Origin: Thermoleophilia bacterium
GTDB lineage: Bacteria; Actinomycetota; Thermoleophilia; BMS3ABIN01
Assembly (NCBI GenBank): GCA_014859345.1
Contig: JACUUL010000002.1
Coordinates: forward strand, 1 to 64,000
Direction: 5' to 3'
DNA length: 64,000 nt
Part shown: positions 1 through 9,480 of the stretch, one piece after another
How positions within the stretch are numbered: position 1 is the first letter of the stretch
How the letters are laid out: each line of letters starts with the position of its first letter
Position numbers and translations under genes: made by a program
The notes under the pieces: generated by a model
Seen by the model: the letters and a program-made list of their open reading frames with translations, nothing else
What the model was told of the DNA's origin: nothing
The model's database searches: none

Positions 1-216
1 ACGGCAGCCAGAAAAAAAGCTGCCCGCAAGCCGGGTATGAAGAAGGCCGCCCCGAGGAAGAAGGCCGCCCCGAAGAAGAAGGCCGCTCCGAAGAAGAAGG
101 CTGTTTCCAAAAAGACCGCGGCCAGAAAGACCGCAAAAAAGAAGCCCGCCAAGAAATCTGCTGCCAGGAAGACAGCAGCGAAGAAGCCGGCCGCCAGAAA
201 AAAAGCCGGAAAATGA
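1..216 (+). CDS. C-terminal part of a Lys/Ala/Pro-rich histone H1-like / HU-tail-like nucleoid protein (5' truncated by window)
   Basis: Frame 1 reads TAARKKAARKPGMKKAAPRKKAAPKKKAAPKKKAVSKKTAARKTAKKKPAKKSAARKTAAKKPAARKKAGK, stop TGA 214-216. Confidence 0.75.
   Translation, partial: TAARKKAARKPGMKKAAPRKKAAPKKKAAPKKKAVSKKTAARKTAKKKPAKKSAARKTAAKKPAARKKAGK
40..108 (+). repeat. ~18-bp in-frame tandem repeat encoding KKAAP(R/K)
   Basis: About four near-identical units aagaaggccgccccg(a/g)ag, the last one diverged. Confidence 0.7.
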
Positions 217-280
217 TCACACGAGACAGTTAGAAAAGCCGCTTCGCGGAAATAATCAATCTGGGCACACGAGTGTGGCG

Positions 281-316
281 TAGCAAGATCCAGAAAACCG
301 GATCTTGCTAACGCTT
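281..316 (+). terminator. Hairpin, probable intrinsic terminator after the Lys-rich CDS
   Basis: Perfect 11-bp inverted repeat TAGCAAGATCC-agaaaacc-GGATCTTGCTA, followed by acgcttttt. Confidence 0.6.
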
Positions 317-330
317 TTTCAGGTAGTTAT

Positions 331-963
331 ATGGATGTTTTTGAGGCAATCAGAACCAGGCGGAGCCGCCGGGCTTTTGATTCGAGACCGGTGGAGCCTG
401 ACAAAATCAATAAGATTCTTGATGCCGCCTGCTGGGCTCCATCGCCATCGAACAGTCAACCATGGGAATTCGTCGTCATAACCAATGAAGCCTCGCGAAA
501 CCGGCTTTACGATCTCTCGGAAATCGCCCGCGAGAAAGGCACTGTCGAATTGCACGGGTACGCCTATGTCCGGCCAACGCCTATCGCCAGTGTCGATGAG
601 GAAAGCGAGGAGCGCGAGAAGTCCTTCCCTGACTATGCCTTCACATTCCTCAGGAAAGTTCCGGTGATTGTGGCCGTTGTCGGGCTTCCCCAGGCACAAG
701 TGAGGCTTAGAGGAGCCGGCAGGATCCAGGACGGTTACAAATACGCATGCGCCGCCGCTATTCAGAACATGCTGCTGGCAGCTCAGGCTCTGGAGCTGGG
801 AAGCCTCTGGTTTACTTTCTTCGATCAGAAACTTGTAGGCCAGTTCCTGAATATCGATCCCGGCAAGCACATTGTGGCGCTGGTCTGTCTCGGTTATCCG
901 GCGGGCGATGCGCGTTCTCCCGGGAGATATCCGTGTGAATCGAAAGTAAGGCGCCTGGACTAG
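331..963 (+). CDS. Nitroreductase family protein
   Basis: MDVFEAIRTRRSRRAF...APSPSNSQPWEFVVI nitroreductase N-terminal signature. Confidence 0.9.
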   Translation: MDVFEAIRTRRSRRAFDSRPVEPDKINKILDAACWAPSPSNSQPWEFVVITNEASRNRLYDLSEIAREKGTVELHGYAYVRPTPIASVDEESEEREKSFPDYAFTFLRKVPVIVAVVGLPQAQVRLRGAGRIQDGYKYACAAAIQNMLLAAQALELGSLWFTFFDQKLVGQFLNIDPGKHIVALVCLGYPAGDARSPGRYPCESKVRRLD

Positions 964-965
964 CC

Positions 966-1556
966 ATGCGTGTTCTGGGTATTCACGGAAGCCCCAGGGT
1001 GGGTGGAAATTCCGATACGTTGTTGTCCGCCGCGCTTGCCGGAGCCGAAGAAGCCGGCGCTGAGATTAAAAGGATCAATGTGTCCGGCTTGCGCATATCC
1101 GGATGCACAGAGTGCAATGACTGCTACGCGCTGGGCGAATGCAGCATTACTGACGATGACATGGGTCAGATTTATGACGCGCTGGAGTGGGCCGACAGGA
1201 TCATCTTCGCGTCTCCTATCTTCTTCATGGGGCTGCCGTCGCAGGCCAAGGCCCTTATCGACAGATGTCAGCGCTACTGGGCTCTCAAGCACGTTCTGGG
1301 AGAAGAGTTTCCCCGCCCCGAAGGAGCTCCCGCCCGTTTCGGGATATTCATCGGGGTAGGCGCCACCAGGGGGAAAAAACTGTTTGACGGAGTGATTCTG
1401 ACCATGAAATATTTCTTCGACGCGATCAGCATGAAGCCGGTGGAGGACCTTTATGTCCTGATTCGTGGAATCGACGAGAAGGGAGAAATAAGCACAAATG
1501 CAGAAGCTCTTCGATCCGCGCGCGAGTCCGGCGGAAAACTTGCCGCTATGGATTGA
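966..1556 (+). CDS. NADPH-dependent FMN reductase / iron-sulfur flavoprotein-like flavodoxin-fold protein
   Basis: MRVLGIHGSPRVGGNSDTLL; C-x2-C-x2-C motif; PIFFMGLPSQAKALIDR. Confidence 0.88.
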   Translation: MRVLGIHGSPRVGGNSDTLLSAALAGAEEAGAEIKRINVSGLRISGCTECNDCYALGECSITDDDMGQIYDALEWADRIIFASPIFFMGLPSQAKALIDRCQRYWALKHVLGEEFPRPEGAPARFGIFIGVGATRGKKLFDGVILTMKYFFDAISMKPVEDLYVLIRGIDEKGEISTNAEALRSARESGGKLAAMD

Positions 1557-1573
1557 CGCCGGTACCGGAAATC

Positions 1574-1864
1574 TCAGCGCGGGCTGGTCTCATCCGGCGA
1601 TTGCCGGCGGTCATGACCCTTGAGCGGATCCTGGGCAATCCGCCGGTCAACAATGACCGTAACCCCCGCAAGGCTGCTTGAAAGTTCCTGACAGCGACGC
1701 TTGAGAAAAGGCATCCGGCGGTCAACAATCAACAGCTCTCCGTTTTGCGTGGGCACCACAGATGATTTGAATCCACAGAAACGACAGCTGCTAAATTTGT
1801 TATAAGTGTGGCCGTTTTCGTTTTTTCGGTTGCCGCAATATGGACAAAAAAGTCCGCTTCTCAT
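1574..1864 (-). CDS. Small zinc-ribbon protein with duplicated IVDRR motif
   Basis: FCPYCGN...CRFCGF ribbon; LLIVDRR and VIVDRR. Likely start is the internal ATG at 1864 (MRSGLFCPYCG); the ORF is open to 1900. Confidence 0.6.
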   Translation of the reverse strand: MRSGLFCPYCGNRKNENGHTYNKFSSCRFCGFKSSVVPTQNGELLIVDRRMPFLKRRCQELSSSLAGVTVIVDRRIAQDPLKGHDRRQSPDETSPR

Positions 1865-1943
1865 GTACCGAGTATAGACGCGGGCCAAGGGGTGAACCAT
1901 CGGGGATTCCCCTGAAATACAGGCATTATTAATATCCTAATAA

Positions 1944-2234
1944 ATGGAAGAACACATGAAAAAATTTACCCTTGAAGAGCTCAAGGAGCATAACGGCAGA
2001 CAGGGAACCATCTATGTTGCCTTCAAAGGCAAAGTCTACGACTTGACCGAAAGCTATCTCTGGGAGGATGGTTTGCATCAGGATCTGCACGAGGCCGGCA
2101 TGGACCTGAGCAAGGAAATGGCTGAAGCGCCCCATGATGAAGACCTTTTAAGAAACTTCCCGGTCATTGGCGAACTGGATGAAGGAGGAAGCCCGGGCGG
2201 CGGGGGACAGGCCAACGCATTCGGCTTACTCTAG
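1944..2234 (+). CDS. Cytochrome b5-like heme/steroid-binding domain protein
   Basis: KKFTLEELKEHNGRQGTIYVAFKGKVYDLTESYLWEDGLHQDLHEAGMDLS. Confidence 0.85.
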   Translation: MEEHMKKFTLEELKEHNGRQGTIYVAFKGKVYDLTESYLWEDGLHQDLHEAGMDLSKEMAEAPHDEDLLRNFPVIGELDEGGSPGGGGQANAFGLL

Positions 2235-2240
2235 GAGTTA

Positions 2241-2315
2241 TTGGCTCCTCGGGCAGGACTCGAACCTGCAACAAACCGGTTAACAGCCGGTTGCTCTACC
2301 ATTGAGCTACCGAGG
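2241..2315 (-). tRNA. tRNA-Asn (anticodon GTT), 3' CCA encoded
   Basis: Reverse strand folds as TCCTCGG TA GCTC AATGGTA GAGC A ACCGG CTGTTAA CCGGT TTGTT GCAGG TTCGAGT CCTGC CCGAGGA G CCA; 75 nt. Confidence 0.96.
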
Positions 2316-2450
2316 AGCATTTGCTGGTGGGAAAAAGGATATCCGGCCCCGACTGAGAGCATTATAGAGGGGCGCGGGCGGGGTTTTCAAGAAAGTGCTT
2401 GCTGCTACGGCTTCAGGTTTGCGTCCGGTTTACCGGCCGAAAGGGTGTTT

Positions 2451-3575
2451 TTACTCCAGGAATTCCTTCAGTTTTTGAGACTCGCGGTAACTCTTGAGCT
2501 TCACCAGTGTTTTGGCCTCGATCTGACGGATGCGCTCGCGGGTGACTCCGAATTTCTGGCCCACTTCTTCCAGAGTGCGGGGATGTTCGCCCTTAAGTCC
2601 GAACCGCAGCTCTATCACTTTTCTCTCTCTGTGAGTCAGGCTGCACAGAACCCGGGTCAGGTCCTCCTTCTGCATGATGTCAGAAACCGCGTCGGCAGGT
2701 GCCACGGCGTCATTGTCCTCAATGAAGTCGCCCAGCTGGCTGTCCTCTTCTTCCCCGATCGGCGTTTCCAGGGACACGGGTTCCTGCGATATCTTGAGGA
2801 TTTCCCGCACCTTGTCGGGAGTTGTGTCCATTTCCTTCGCGATCTCGAAAGGCGTCGGCTCCCGGCCCTTGTCCTGCAGCAGCTGGCGCTGCACCCGGAT
2901 CAGCTTGTTTATGGTTTCCACCATGTGAACCGGGATGCGGATCGTCCGCGCCTGATCGGCGATCGCGCGGGTGATAGCCTGACGGATCCACCATGTCGCG
3001 TAAGTGGAGAATTTGTACCCCTTGCGGTAATCAAATTTCTCTACAGCTCTGATGAGCCCCAGGTTTCCCTCCTGGATGAGGTCGAGGAACAGCATACCCC
3101 GGCCAACGTAGCGCTTGGCGATGCTCACCACCAGCCGCAGATTGGCCTGGATAAGCCGGCGTTTGGCCTCCATGTCCTGCCGCTCGATGCGCTTGGCCAG
3201 GGCCACCTCCTCTTCAGCGGTTAGCAGCGGCACCCGGCCGATCTCCTTAAGATAAAGGCGCACCGGATCGCTGGTAGGGGTTTTGACTGACAAGTCGAGG
3301 CGGTTGAGTATCTCGTCCTCGTTGACCTTGCCATCCTGGACCCCCGGCTCCAGCAGCAGCTCGTTATCCTCTTCCATCACTTCGATGCCCATGTCCACGA
3401 ACATGGCATAGATGTTCTCGATCTGATCAGTGTTCAGATCCACGTCCTGCAGCACGTCCGCAACCCGGTCCGAGGAAAGATATCCTTGTTCTTTTCCTTC
3501 CATGACCAGCTCGCGCACTTCGTCCAGGACAAGCTCGTCGTGCGGATTGATGCCCGTGTCCTCAGTCTGGCTCAT
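2451..3575 (-). CDS. rpoD: RNA polymerase primary sigma factor (RpoD/SigA)
   Basis: [56 protein letters not shown]-terminal region 4. Start MSQTEDT overlaps the dnaG stop (ATGA); the ORF-track extension is upstream dnaG sequence in another frame. Confidence 0.97.
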   Translation of the reverse strand: MSQTEDTGINPHDELVLDEVRELVMEGKEQGYLSSDRVADVLQDVDLNTDQIENIYAMFVDMGIEVMEEDNELLLEPGVQDGKVNEDEILNRLDLSVKTPTSDPVRLYLKEIGRVPLLTAEEEVALAKRIERQDMEAKRRLIQANLRLVVSIAKRYVGRGMLFLDLIQEGNLGLIRAVEKFDYRKGYKFSTYATWWIRQAITRAIADQARTIRIPVHMVETINKLIRVQRQLLQDKGREPTPFEIAKEMDTTPDKVREILKISQEPVSLETPIGEEEDSQLGDFIEDNDAVAPADAVSDIMQKEDLTRVLCSLTHRERKVIELRFGLKGEHPRTLEEVGQKFGVTRERIRQIEAKTLVKLKSYRESQKLKEFLE

Positions 3576-5359
3576 ACAGTTTCGAAAGTGCCGGATTGAA
3601 TTTTTCTGAGGATTCCGCGACGCCGGTCTTCCAGCCGGTATAGCTCTTTGAGATCCACCTCTTCCCCGCTTCCCAATCTTGACTTGAGCTTCTCGATCCG
3701 CCGGTATATCTCGCTTTCGCAAAGCCTCATGAAAAGTTCGGGAAGAGCAGCGGGAGAGTATTTCTCGGTTTGAGCACGGATGAAAAGTTCGGAGATTAAA
3801 TCGCTAAGCTCGCCGCCGGCCGGCAGCGCCGTTTCTTTGATCACAGACCCGGTTTCTTTAACGCTCGCGAGCCTGTTCTTGACCCAGTTAAATGCAGACC
3901 GGTTGAGATCGGTCGTAAAGTGGGCTTCGGTCATGAGCTGCAAGTACCTTCCCGCCTCTTCTTCCCGTGCCAGGCACAGGCTGAGGAAACTTCTCTCGGT
4001 TATCTCCCCCTGAGAGAGAACCCGCCGCTTAGTACTGCCGCCGGCATCACCATTTTCGGTAGACGGCGCCGACTGCATTAAGTATGCCATATTTTCAGGG
4101 CTAAGGCGGAGCCGGCCCGCCACGATTCTTATCTGCTCATCCCGTTCTATCGAATTCGGCGCCTGTGAAAGTATCGGTCCCAGCTTCTTGAAAGCCTGCA
4201 CCTTCCCTTCGGTGCTATCCAGATCCGACAGCGAAAGCGCAGTTTGAACTTGGTATTTTAACAATCCTGGCGCGCTGGCGGCAAGTTCGCCAAACTGTTC
4301 AAGCCCACCTGTTGCAAAGACCAGATCCGCTGGATCATTTCCCGTGGGCATCTCGATGACCCTGACGTTCAGGCCCAGTCTCCTGGCAGGCTCGAGCGCC
4401 CGCAGCATAGCCGACCGGCCGGCCCAATCGGCGTCAAAGGCCAAAAAAACGTTCTTGGTGAATCTCGATATCTCCCGCATCTGCTGCTCGGTAAGAGCCG
4501 TGCCCATCGAAGCCACGGCAGCCGGCATGCCGGCCTGATTAAGGGCCAAAACATCCGTATAGCCTTCGACCACGAATACCCTGTTCTCCCTGGTGATGGC
4601 CCTTCTGGCATTGCCCAGGCCGAAAACCAGCCTGCTCTTGTGGTATAACTCTGTTTCCGGAGAATTCATGTATTTTGGCTTGCTTTCATCGAGAACGCGG
4701 GCGCCAAAGCCCAGCACCCGGCCCCTATGGTCTGTAAATGGGAACATCAACCGTCCCCGGAAGCGATCCATCTTCCCCCCTCCGCGCCGGTCACTCAGAA
4801 GGCCGGCCCGGACCAGTTCTTCTATGGCATAACCCTTGGCGGTGGCTGCCTTGAGCAGCGCCTTGCCCTTCTCCGGTGAAAAACCAAGCCTGAAATCGCT
4901 TATTACCTCTTCCTTGAAACCCCTTCTGCTGAGGTAGTCGCGGGCCGCCGCGGCCGAAGATGATTCCTGGAGAACCCGCGAGTAATATCCGGCAGCCTGA
5001 TCCAGCAGCGAATAGATTCTCTCTTTGCCAACCCGGCGCTTCTCCTCTTCCGGGCTGCTACTCTCATAATCCAGGCTGACGCCGTATTTATCAGCCAGGC
5101 TTCTTACCGCATCCACGAACTGAAGCCCCTCCTTTTCCTGGATGAAGCGAAACGCGTTGCCGCCTTCGCCACAACCGAAGCAGTAATAAAGCTTGCGAAC
5201 GGGATCCACGGAAAATGAGGGAGTCTTCTCGCCATGGAAGGGACAGCGTCCCATATGGCTGGTTCCGCTTTTTTTCAGGGTTGTGTAGGGGGCGACGATT
5301 TCCAGCATGTCGCAGGCATCGAGCACCGCCTGGATGCTGGCCTGGGTTATGAGCGCCAT
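3572..5359 (-). CDS. dnaG: DNA primase
   Basis: CHC2 zinc finger ([29 protein letters not shown]) and [19 protein letters not shown]. Confidence 0.97.
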   Translation of the reverse strand: MALITQASIQAVLDACDMLEIVAPYTTLKKSGTSHMGRCPFHGEKTPSFSVDPVRKLYYCFGCGEGGNAFRFIQEKEGLQFVDAVRSLADKYGVSLDYESSSPEEEKRRVGKERIYSLLDQAAGYYSRVLQESSSAAAARDYLSRRGFKEEVISDFRLGFSPEKGKALLKAATAKGYAIEELVRAGLLSDRRGGGKMDRFRGRLMFPFTDHRGRVLGFGARVLDESKPKYMNSPETELYHKSRLVFGLGNARRAITRENRVFVVEGYTDVLALNQAGMPAAVASMGTALTEQQMREISRFTKNVFLAFDADWAGRSAMLRALEPARRLGLNVRVIEMPTGNDPADLVFATGGLEQFGELAASAPGLLKYQVQTALSLSDLDSTEGKVQAFKKLGPILSQAPNSIERDEQIRIVAGRLRLSPENMAYLMQSAPSTENGDAGGSTKRRVLSQGEITERSFLSLCLAREEEAGRYLQLMTEAHFTTDLNRSAFNWVKNRLASVKETGSVIKETALPAGGELSDLISELFIRAQTEKYSPAALPELFMRLCESEIYRRIEKLKSRLGSGEEVDLKELYRLEDRRRGILRKIQSGTFETV

Positions 5360-5420
5360 GAGCCGGACCTCTCCCTGACCTCAGACAAGCGCTTTGAAGG
5401 CTCCTCGAACCGGTCGTTTT

Positions 5421-6488
5421 TCAATGACGTCCCTGTCCTTTCTCTTGCCCATCGCCCGCCGCCTCCCCACCCCGGGGCGGCCACTCGCTGGGAATGAAAA
5501 GCCGCTTGAAGACACGGATGGCATAGCGGTCGGTCATGCCGGCGATATAATCGGACACGACGGTGTGAAGGTCGTCGCCACCGGTCAGGGACCATTCCGG
5601 CAACGTCTCCGGATTTTCACTGCAATATTCGAAAAGGCCTTCGATGACATTGCGCACACGCCCCATCTCCCGGCTGGCCACCGAGCCCAGATAGACTTTC
5701 TCAAAAAGGAAATTCCGCAAGCTGTCCATCGCCTCTCTCATGGGCGGGCTCATGACAATGTCATTGTTTTCGAAACTGCTTTCCACGAGGTCATGCACCA
5801 GGCCATCGATGCGAGCGCTGCAGGAATCTCCCAGAAAGCGAGCGCCGGCCGGCAGGTCGGCGGCCTTGATGATGCCGGCCCGCAGCGCATCGTCGACGTC
5901 GTGATTTACATACGCGATGCGGTCAGCAATACGTACGATGCGGCCCTCCAGGGTTTCAGGCAAATCGGGGCCGGTATGCCTGAGAATGCCGTCCTCCACC
6001 TCAGCGCACAGATTGAGCCCCCTGCCGGCATGCTCCAAGCGGCGCACGACCCGCAGACTCTGATGATTGTGCTCGAAGACCCGGCCCGTGCGGCTCTTAA
6101 GCGACGCGGAAAGGGCCTCTTCGCCGATATGACCGAATGGCGTATGGCCCAGATCGTGTCCCAGGCTGATGGCTTCGGCCAGGTCCTCATTCAGCCTGAG
6201 GGCGCGGGCCGCGGTGCGGGAGATGCCCGAAACCTCCAGTGTGTGGGTAAGCCGGGTACGGTAATGATCGCCTTCAGGGGCGATGAAGACCTGGGTCTTG
6301 TGCTTCAGGCGCCGGAAGCTCTTGCTGTGCACGATACGGTCGCGGTCGCGCTGGAAGCAGGTCCTGAGAGAACAGGGTTTTTCCGGCACCGCTCTGCCCC
6401 GGCTCTCTCCAGCCCTGGCCGCGAAAGGGGAAAGGTATTTACCCTCCCACTCCTCTGTGACGGACGCGGATGTCGGGTGGGCGCTCAT
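5421..6488 (-). CDS. dgt: Deoxyguanosinetriphosphate triphosphohydrolase-like protein (HD domain)
   Basis: RDRDRIVHSKSFRRLKHKTQVF...TRLTHTLEVSGISRTAARALRLNEDLAEAISLGHDLGHTPFGHIGE. Confidence 0.93.
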   Translation of the reverse strand: MSAHPTSASVTEEWEGKYLSPFAARAGESRGRAVPEKPCSLRTCFQRDRDRIVHSKSFRRLKHKTQVFIAPEGDHYRTRLTHTLEVSGISRTAARALRLNEDLAEAISLGHDLGHTPFGHIGEEALSASLKSRTGRVFEHNHQSLRVVRRLEHAGRGLNLCAEVEDGILRHTGPDLPETLEGRIVRIADRIAYVNHDVDDALRAGIIKAADLPAGARFLGDSCSARIDGLVHDLVESSFENNDIVMSPPMREAMDSLRNFLFEKVYLGSVASREMGRVRNVIEGLFEYCSENPETLPEWSLTGGDDLHTVVSDYIAGMTDRYAIRVFKRLFIPSEWPPRGGEAAGDGQEKGQGRH

Positions 6489-6603
6489 GTTAACCAGCTT
6501 ATAACTTATCCAGCGGACAGAAACGGCCGGAGTTACAGGTCCGGCCGGTACATTTGACGGTTATGTGAGTTTAGCTTAACGGACTTAATAATAGAACCGC
6601 ATG

Positions 6604-6626
6604 GGGCATAAGGCCAGCCTATGCCC
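6604..6626 (-). terminator. Hairpin downstream of ppdK
   Basis: Inverted repeat GGGCATA-(9 nt)-TATGCCC just past the ppdK stop; no clear U-tract. Confidence 0.35.
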
Positions 6627-6632
6627 TCTGAG

Positions 6633-9299
6633 TTACGCCGTCGTATACATCATCTTCTTCTCTTCCAGGACCGCCTGGGCCGCAGCCAGCCTGGCCAGGG
6701 GCACCCGGAAAGGTGAGCAGCTGACGTAATCGAGACCTACCCGGTGGCAGAACTTGACGCTGGCCGGCTCGCCGCCGTGCTCGCCGCAGACGCCCAGCTT
6801 GATTCCCGGTTTCTTCTGGCGGCTTTCTTTTACGGCCAACTCCACCAGGCGGCCCACGCCGTTGATATCGATCGTCTCGAATGGATTGTACTTGACGATC
6901 CCCTCTTCCAGATAGAACGTGAGAAACTTGCCTTCGGCGTCGTCCCGCGAAAAACCGAGCGTGGTTTGGGTGAGATCGTTGGTGCCGAAGCTGAAAAAGT
7001 CGGCGTAATCGGAGATGTGGCCCGCGGTCAGCGCCGCCCTCGGCAGCTCGATCATGGTGCCGACCAGATACTCGATCTTGACGCCCGCACGCACCAGCAC
7101 CTCATCACAGGTCTTAACGGCGAGCTCGCGCATCATGTGAAGCTCCTCGGCATATCCCACCAGCGGAATCATGATTTCCACCTGCGGATCGTCTCCGGAT
7201 TTCTTGCTGACCTCAACGGCCGCCCGCATGATTGCCCGCACCTGCATCTCGTAAATCTCCGGCCACTGGATGCCCAGACGGCAGCCGCGGGTTCCTAGCA
7301 TCGGATTCATCTCCTTCAGGGCCCGCACGCGGCCGGCCAGTTTCTCCTTTTCGGTGATCTCCACCGCGGGGGCTCCGGTCAGCCGGGCCCGCTCGAGGTC
7401 CACCATGACCTCGGTATAATCGGGGAGAAACTCGTGCAGAGGCGGGTCCAGCAGGCGAATCGTGACCGGCAGGCCGTGCATGGCCTCGAAAATGCCCTCG
7501 AAATCTGCCTGCTGCACGGGCAGGAGCTTGTCGAGGAAAGATTTGCGCTCTTCGGAGCTCTCGGACATGATCATCTGCCTGACGATTGGCAGGCGGTCTT
7601 CCTGCATGAACATGTGTTCGGTCCGGCACAGCCCTATGCCCTGGGCGCCGAACTCACGGGCCTTGATGGCGTCTTCGGGCGTGTCGGCATTGGTACGCAC
7701 GCTCAGCTTGCGGATCTCATCGGCCCAGGCCACAATGGCCTGGAAATTCTCGTTGATCTGCTGGGGCACCAGATCGACTGCTCCCTGTATGACCTTACCG
7801 GTGGTGCCATCGATGCTGATAATGTCCCCTTCCCTTACAACGGTGCCATTGACGCTGAACCGTTTCTCCTTGTCGTCGATATGAATCTGCTCTGCGCCGC
7901 ACACGGCAGGCTTGCCCATGCCGCGGGCGACCACGGCCGCGTGACTGGTCATGCCGCCATGCGACGTAAGCACGCCCTGGGCCATGATCAGGCCGTGGAT
8001 GTCATCGGGACTGGTCTCCCAACGCACCAGGATGACCGACTCTCCGGCTTTGCCCTTCTCCTCGGCGGTGTCGGCATCGAAAACTACCTTGCCCACGGCC
8101 GCGCCGGGGGAAGCATTCAAGCCGGTGGTGAGGACTTCGAACTCCGCGTCGGGATCGATCATCGGGTGCAGAAGCTGGTCGAGCTGGCCCGGGTCCACCT
8201 TGGCCACTGCCTCCTCCTTGGTGATCAGGCCCTCCTCGACCAGGTCGCTGGCGATCTTCACCGCTGCCGCGGCCGTGCGCTTGCCATCCCTGGTCTGCAG
8301 CATGTAGAACTTTCCCTTCTCGATGGTGAACTCGATATCCTCCATCTCGCGGTAATGCTGCTCCAGCTTGCGCATGGTATCCACTAGCTGCCGGAACACT
8401 TCCGGCATCTCCTGCTCCATGTCGGCCAGCTTCTTGGTCTTGCGGATGCCGGCCACCACGTCCTCCCCCTGGGCGTTTGTCAGGTAGTCTCCGAAGATCT
8501 CCTTCTCCCCGGTTGAAGGATTGCGGGTGAAGGCCACCCCGGTTCCGGAATTGTCACCCATATTGCCGAAGACCATCAGCTGCACGTTTACGGCCGTGCC
8601 CAGGTCATCAGAAATATTGTAGTGGCGGCGGTAGGTTACGGCGCGAGGGTTACCCCAACTGCGGAAGACTGCTTGGATAGCCAGGTCCAGCTGCTCCCTG
8701 GGATCGGCAGGAAAGGAACGGCCTGTTTCCTTCTCCAGGATCGACTTGAACTTCTCCTCCACTGCTTTCAGTTGCTCCGGAGTCAGTTCGCTGTCGAAGT
8801 TGACGCCGGCTTTTTCCCGGGCCTCGGTCAGGACGTCCTCGAAGAGGTGACCCTCAATCTCCATCACCACCTTGCCGAACATCTGGATGAACCGGCGGTA
8901 AGCATCGTAGGCGAAACGCTCATCGCCGGTCTTTTTGGCCAGCCCCTTGACTGAATCATCATTGAGCCCCAGATTTAGGACCGTGTCCATCATCCCAGGC
9001 ATGGAGAACTTGGCGCCGGAGCGGACGCTCACCAGAAGGGGATTCTCCGGGTCGCCCAGTTTTTTCCCCGTCTTTCCCTCCAGCCCCGCGAGATACCCGT
9101 CAACTTCCTCCTTGAGGCCCTCTGGAAATCTGTTGCCGAGCTGTCCGTATTCAATGCAGGCTTCCGTGGTGATTGTGAATCCGTCGGGAACCGGAATGCC
9201 CAGATTTGTCATCTCGGCCAGATTGGCTCCCTTGCCGCCCAGCAGATCCTTCATTTCCCGTGAGCCTTCAGAAAAATCGTAAACATATTTCTTGCTCAT
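6633..9299 (-). CDS. ppdK: Pyruvate, phosphate dikinase
   Basis: KKYVYDFSEGSREMKDLLGGKGANLAEM; GGMTSHAAVVARGMGKPAVCG phospho-His loop; MIPLVGYAEEL. Start MSKK at 9299. Confidence 0.97.
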   Translation of the reverse strand: MSKKYVYDFSEGSREMKDLLGGKGANLAEMTNLGIPVPDGFTITTEACIEYGQLGNRFPEGLKEEVDGYLAGLEGKTGKKLGDPENPLLVSVRSGAKFSMPGMMDTVLNLGLNDDSVKGLAKKTGDERFAYDAYRRFIQMFGKVVMEIEGHLFEDVLTEAREKAGVNFDSELTPEQLKAVEEKFKSILEKETGRSFPADPREQLDLAIQAVFRSWGNPRAVTYRRHYNISDDLGTAVNVQLMVFGNMGDNSGTGVAFTRNPSTGEKEIFGDYLTNAQGEDVVAGIRKTKKLADMEQEMPEVFRQLVDTMRKLEQHYREMEDIEFTIEKGKFYMLQTRDGKRTAAAAVKIASDLVEEGLITKEEAVAKVDPGQLDQLLHPMIDPDAEFEVLTTGLNASPGAAVGKVVFDADTAEEKGKAGESVILVRWETSPDDIHGLIMAQGVLTSHGGMTSHAAVVARGMGKPAVCGAEQIHIDDKEKRFSVNGTVVREGDIISIDGTTGKVIQGAVDLVPQQINENFQAIVAWADEIRKLSVRTNADTPEDAIKAREFGAQGIGLCRTEHMFMQEDRLPIVRQMIMSESSEERKSFLDKLLPVQQADFEGIFEAMHGLPVTIRLLDPPLHEFLPDYTEVMVDLERARLTGAPAVEITEKEKLAGRVRALKEMNPMLGTRGCRLGIQWPEIYEMQVRAIMRAAVEVSKKSGDDPQVEIMIPLVGYAEELHMMRELAVKTCDEVLVRAGVKIEYLVGTMIELPRAALTAGHISDYADFFSFGTNDLTQTTLGFSRDDAEGKFLTFYLEEGIVKYNPFETIDINGVGRLVELAVKESRQKKPGIKLGVCGEHGGEPASVKFCHRVGLDYVSCSPFRVPLARLAAAQAVLEEKKMMYTTA

Positions 9300-9480
9300 C
9301 AATCCTCCCAAGACTAAAGAAAGATTCTTCCAGCCTCATGCGCAAGACCCCGGTTTCATGAGTTTTTACCGCTCAGTCCGCATTTATACTATGCACTATC
9401 CGTTTCGGCCCGAAACCGGAACTACACCGGCAGGCTTCCGTCAGCGGGTGCACAATTCTATCTTACGAAGGGTTTTTAGG

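Noticed and set aside
2241-3224. 327-aa plus-strand ORF across tRNA-Asn and antisense rpoD
   Set aside because: Starts inside the antisense of the tRNA; the MAPRAGLEPATNRLTAGCSTIELPRS peptide is a well-known mis-translation of tRNA antisense.
5394-6557. 387-aa plus-strand ORF opposite dgt
   Set aside because: Antisense shadow of a clear dgt gene; long spurious ORFs are expected at this GC content.
7434-8387. 317-aa plus-strand ORF opposite ppdK
   Set aside because: Shadow ORF of ppdK.
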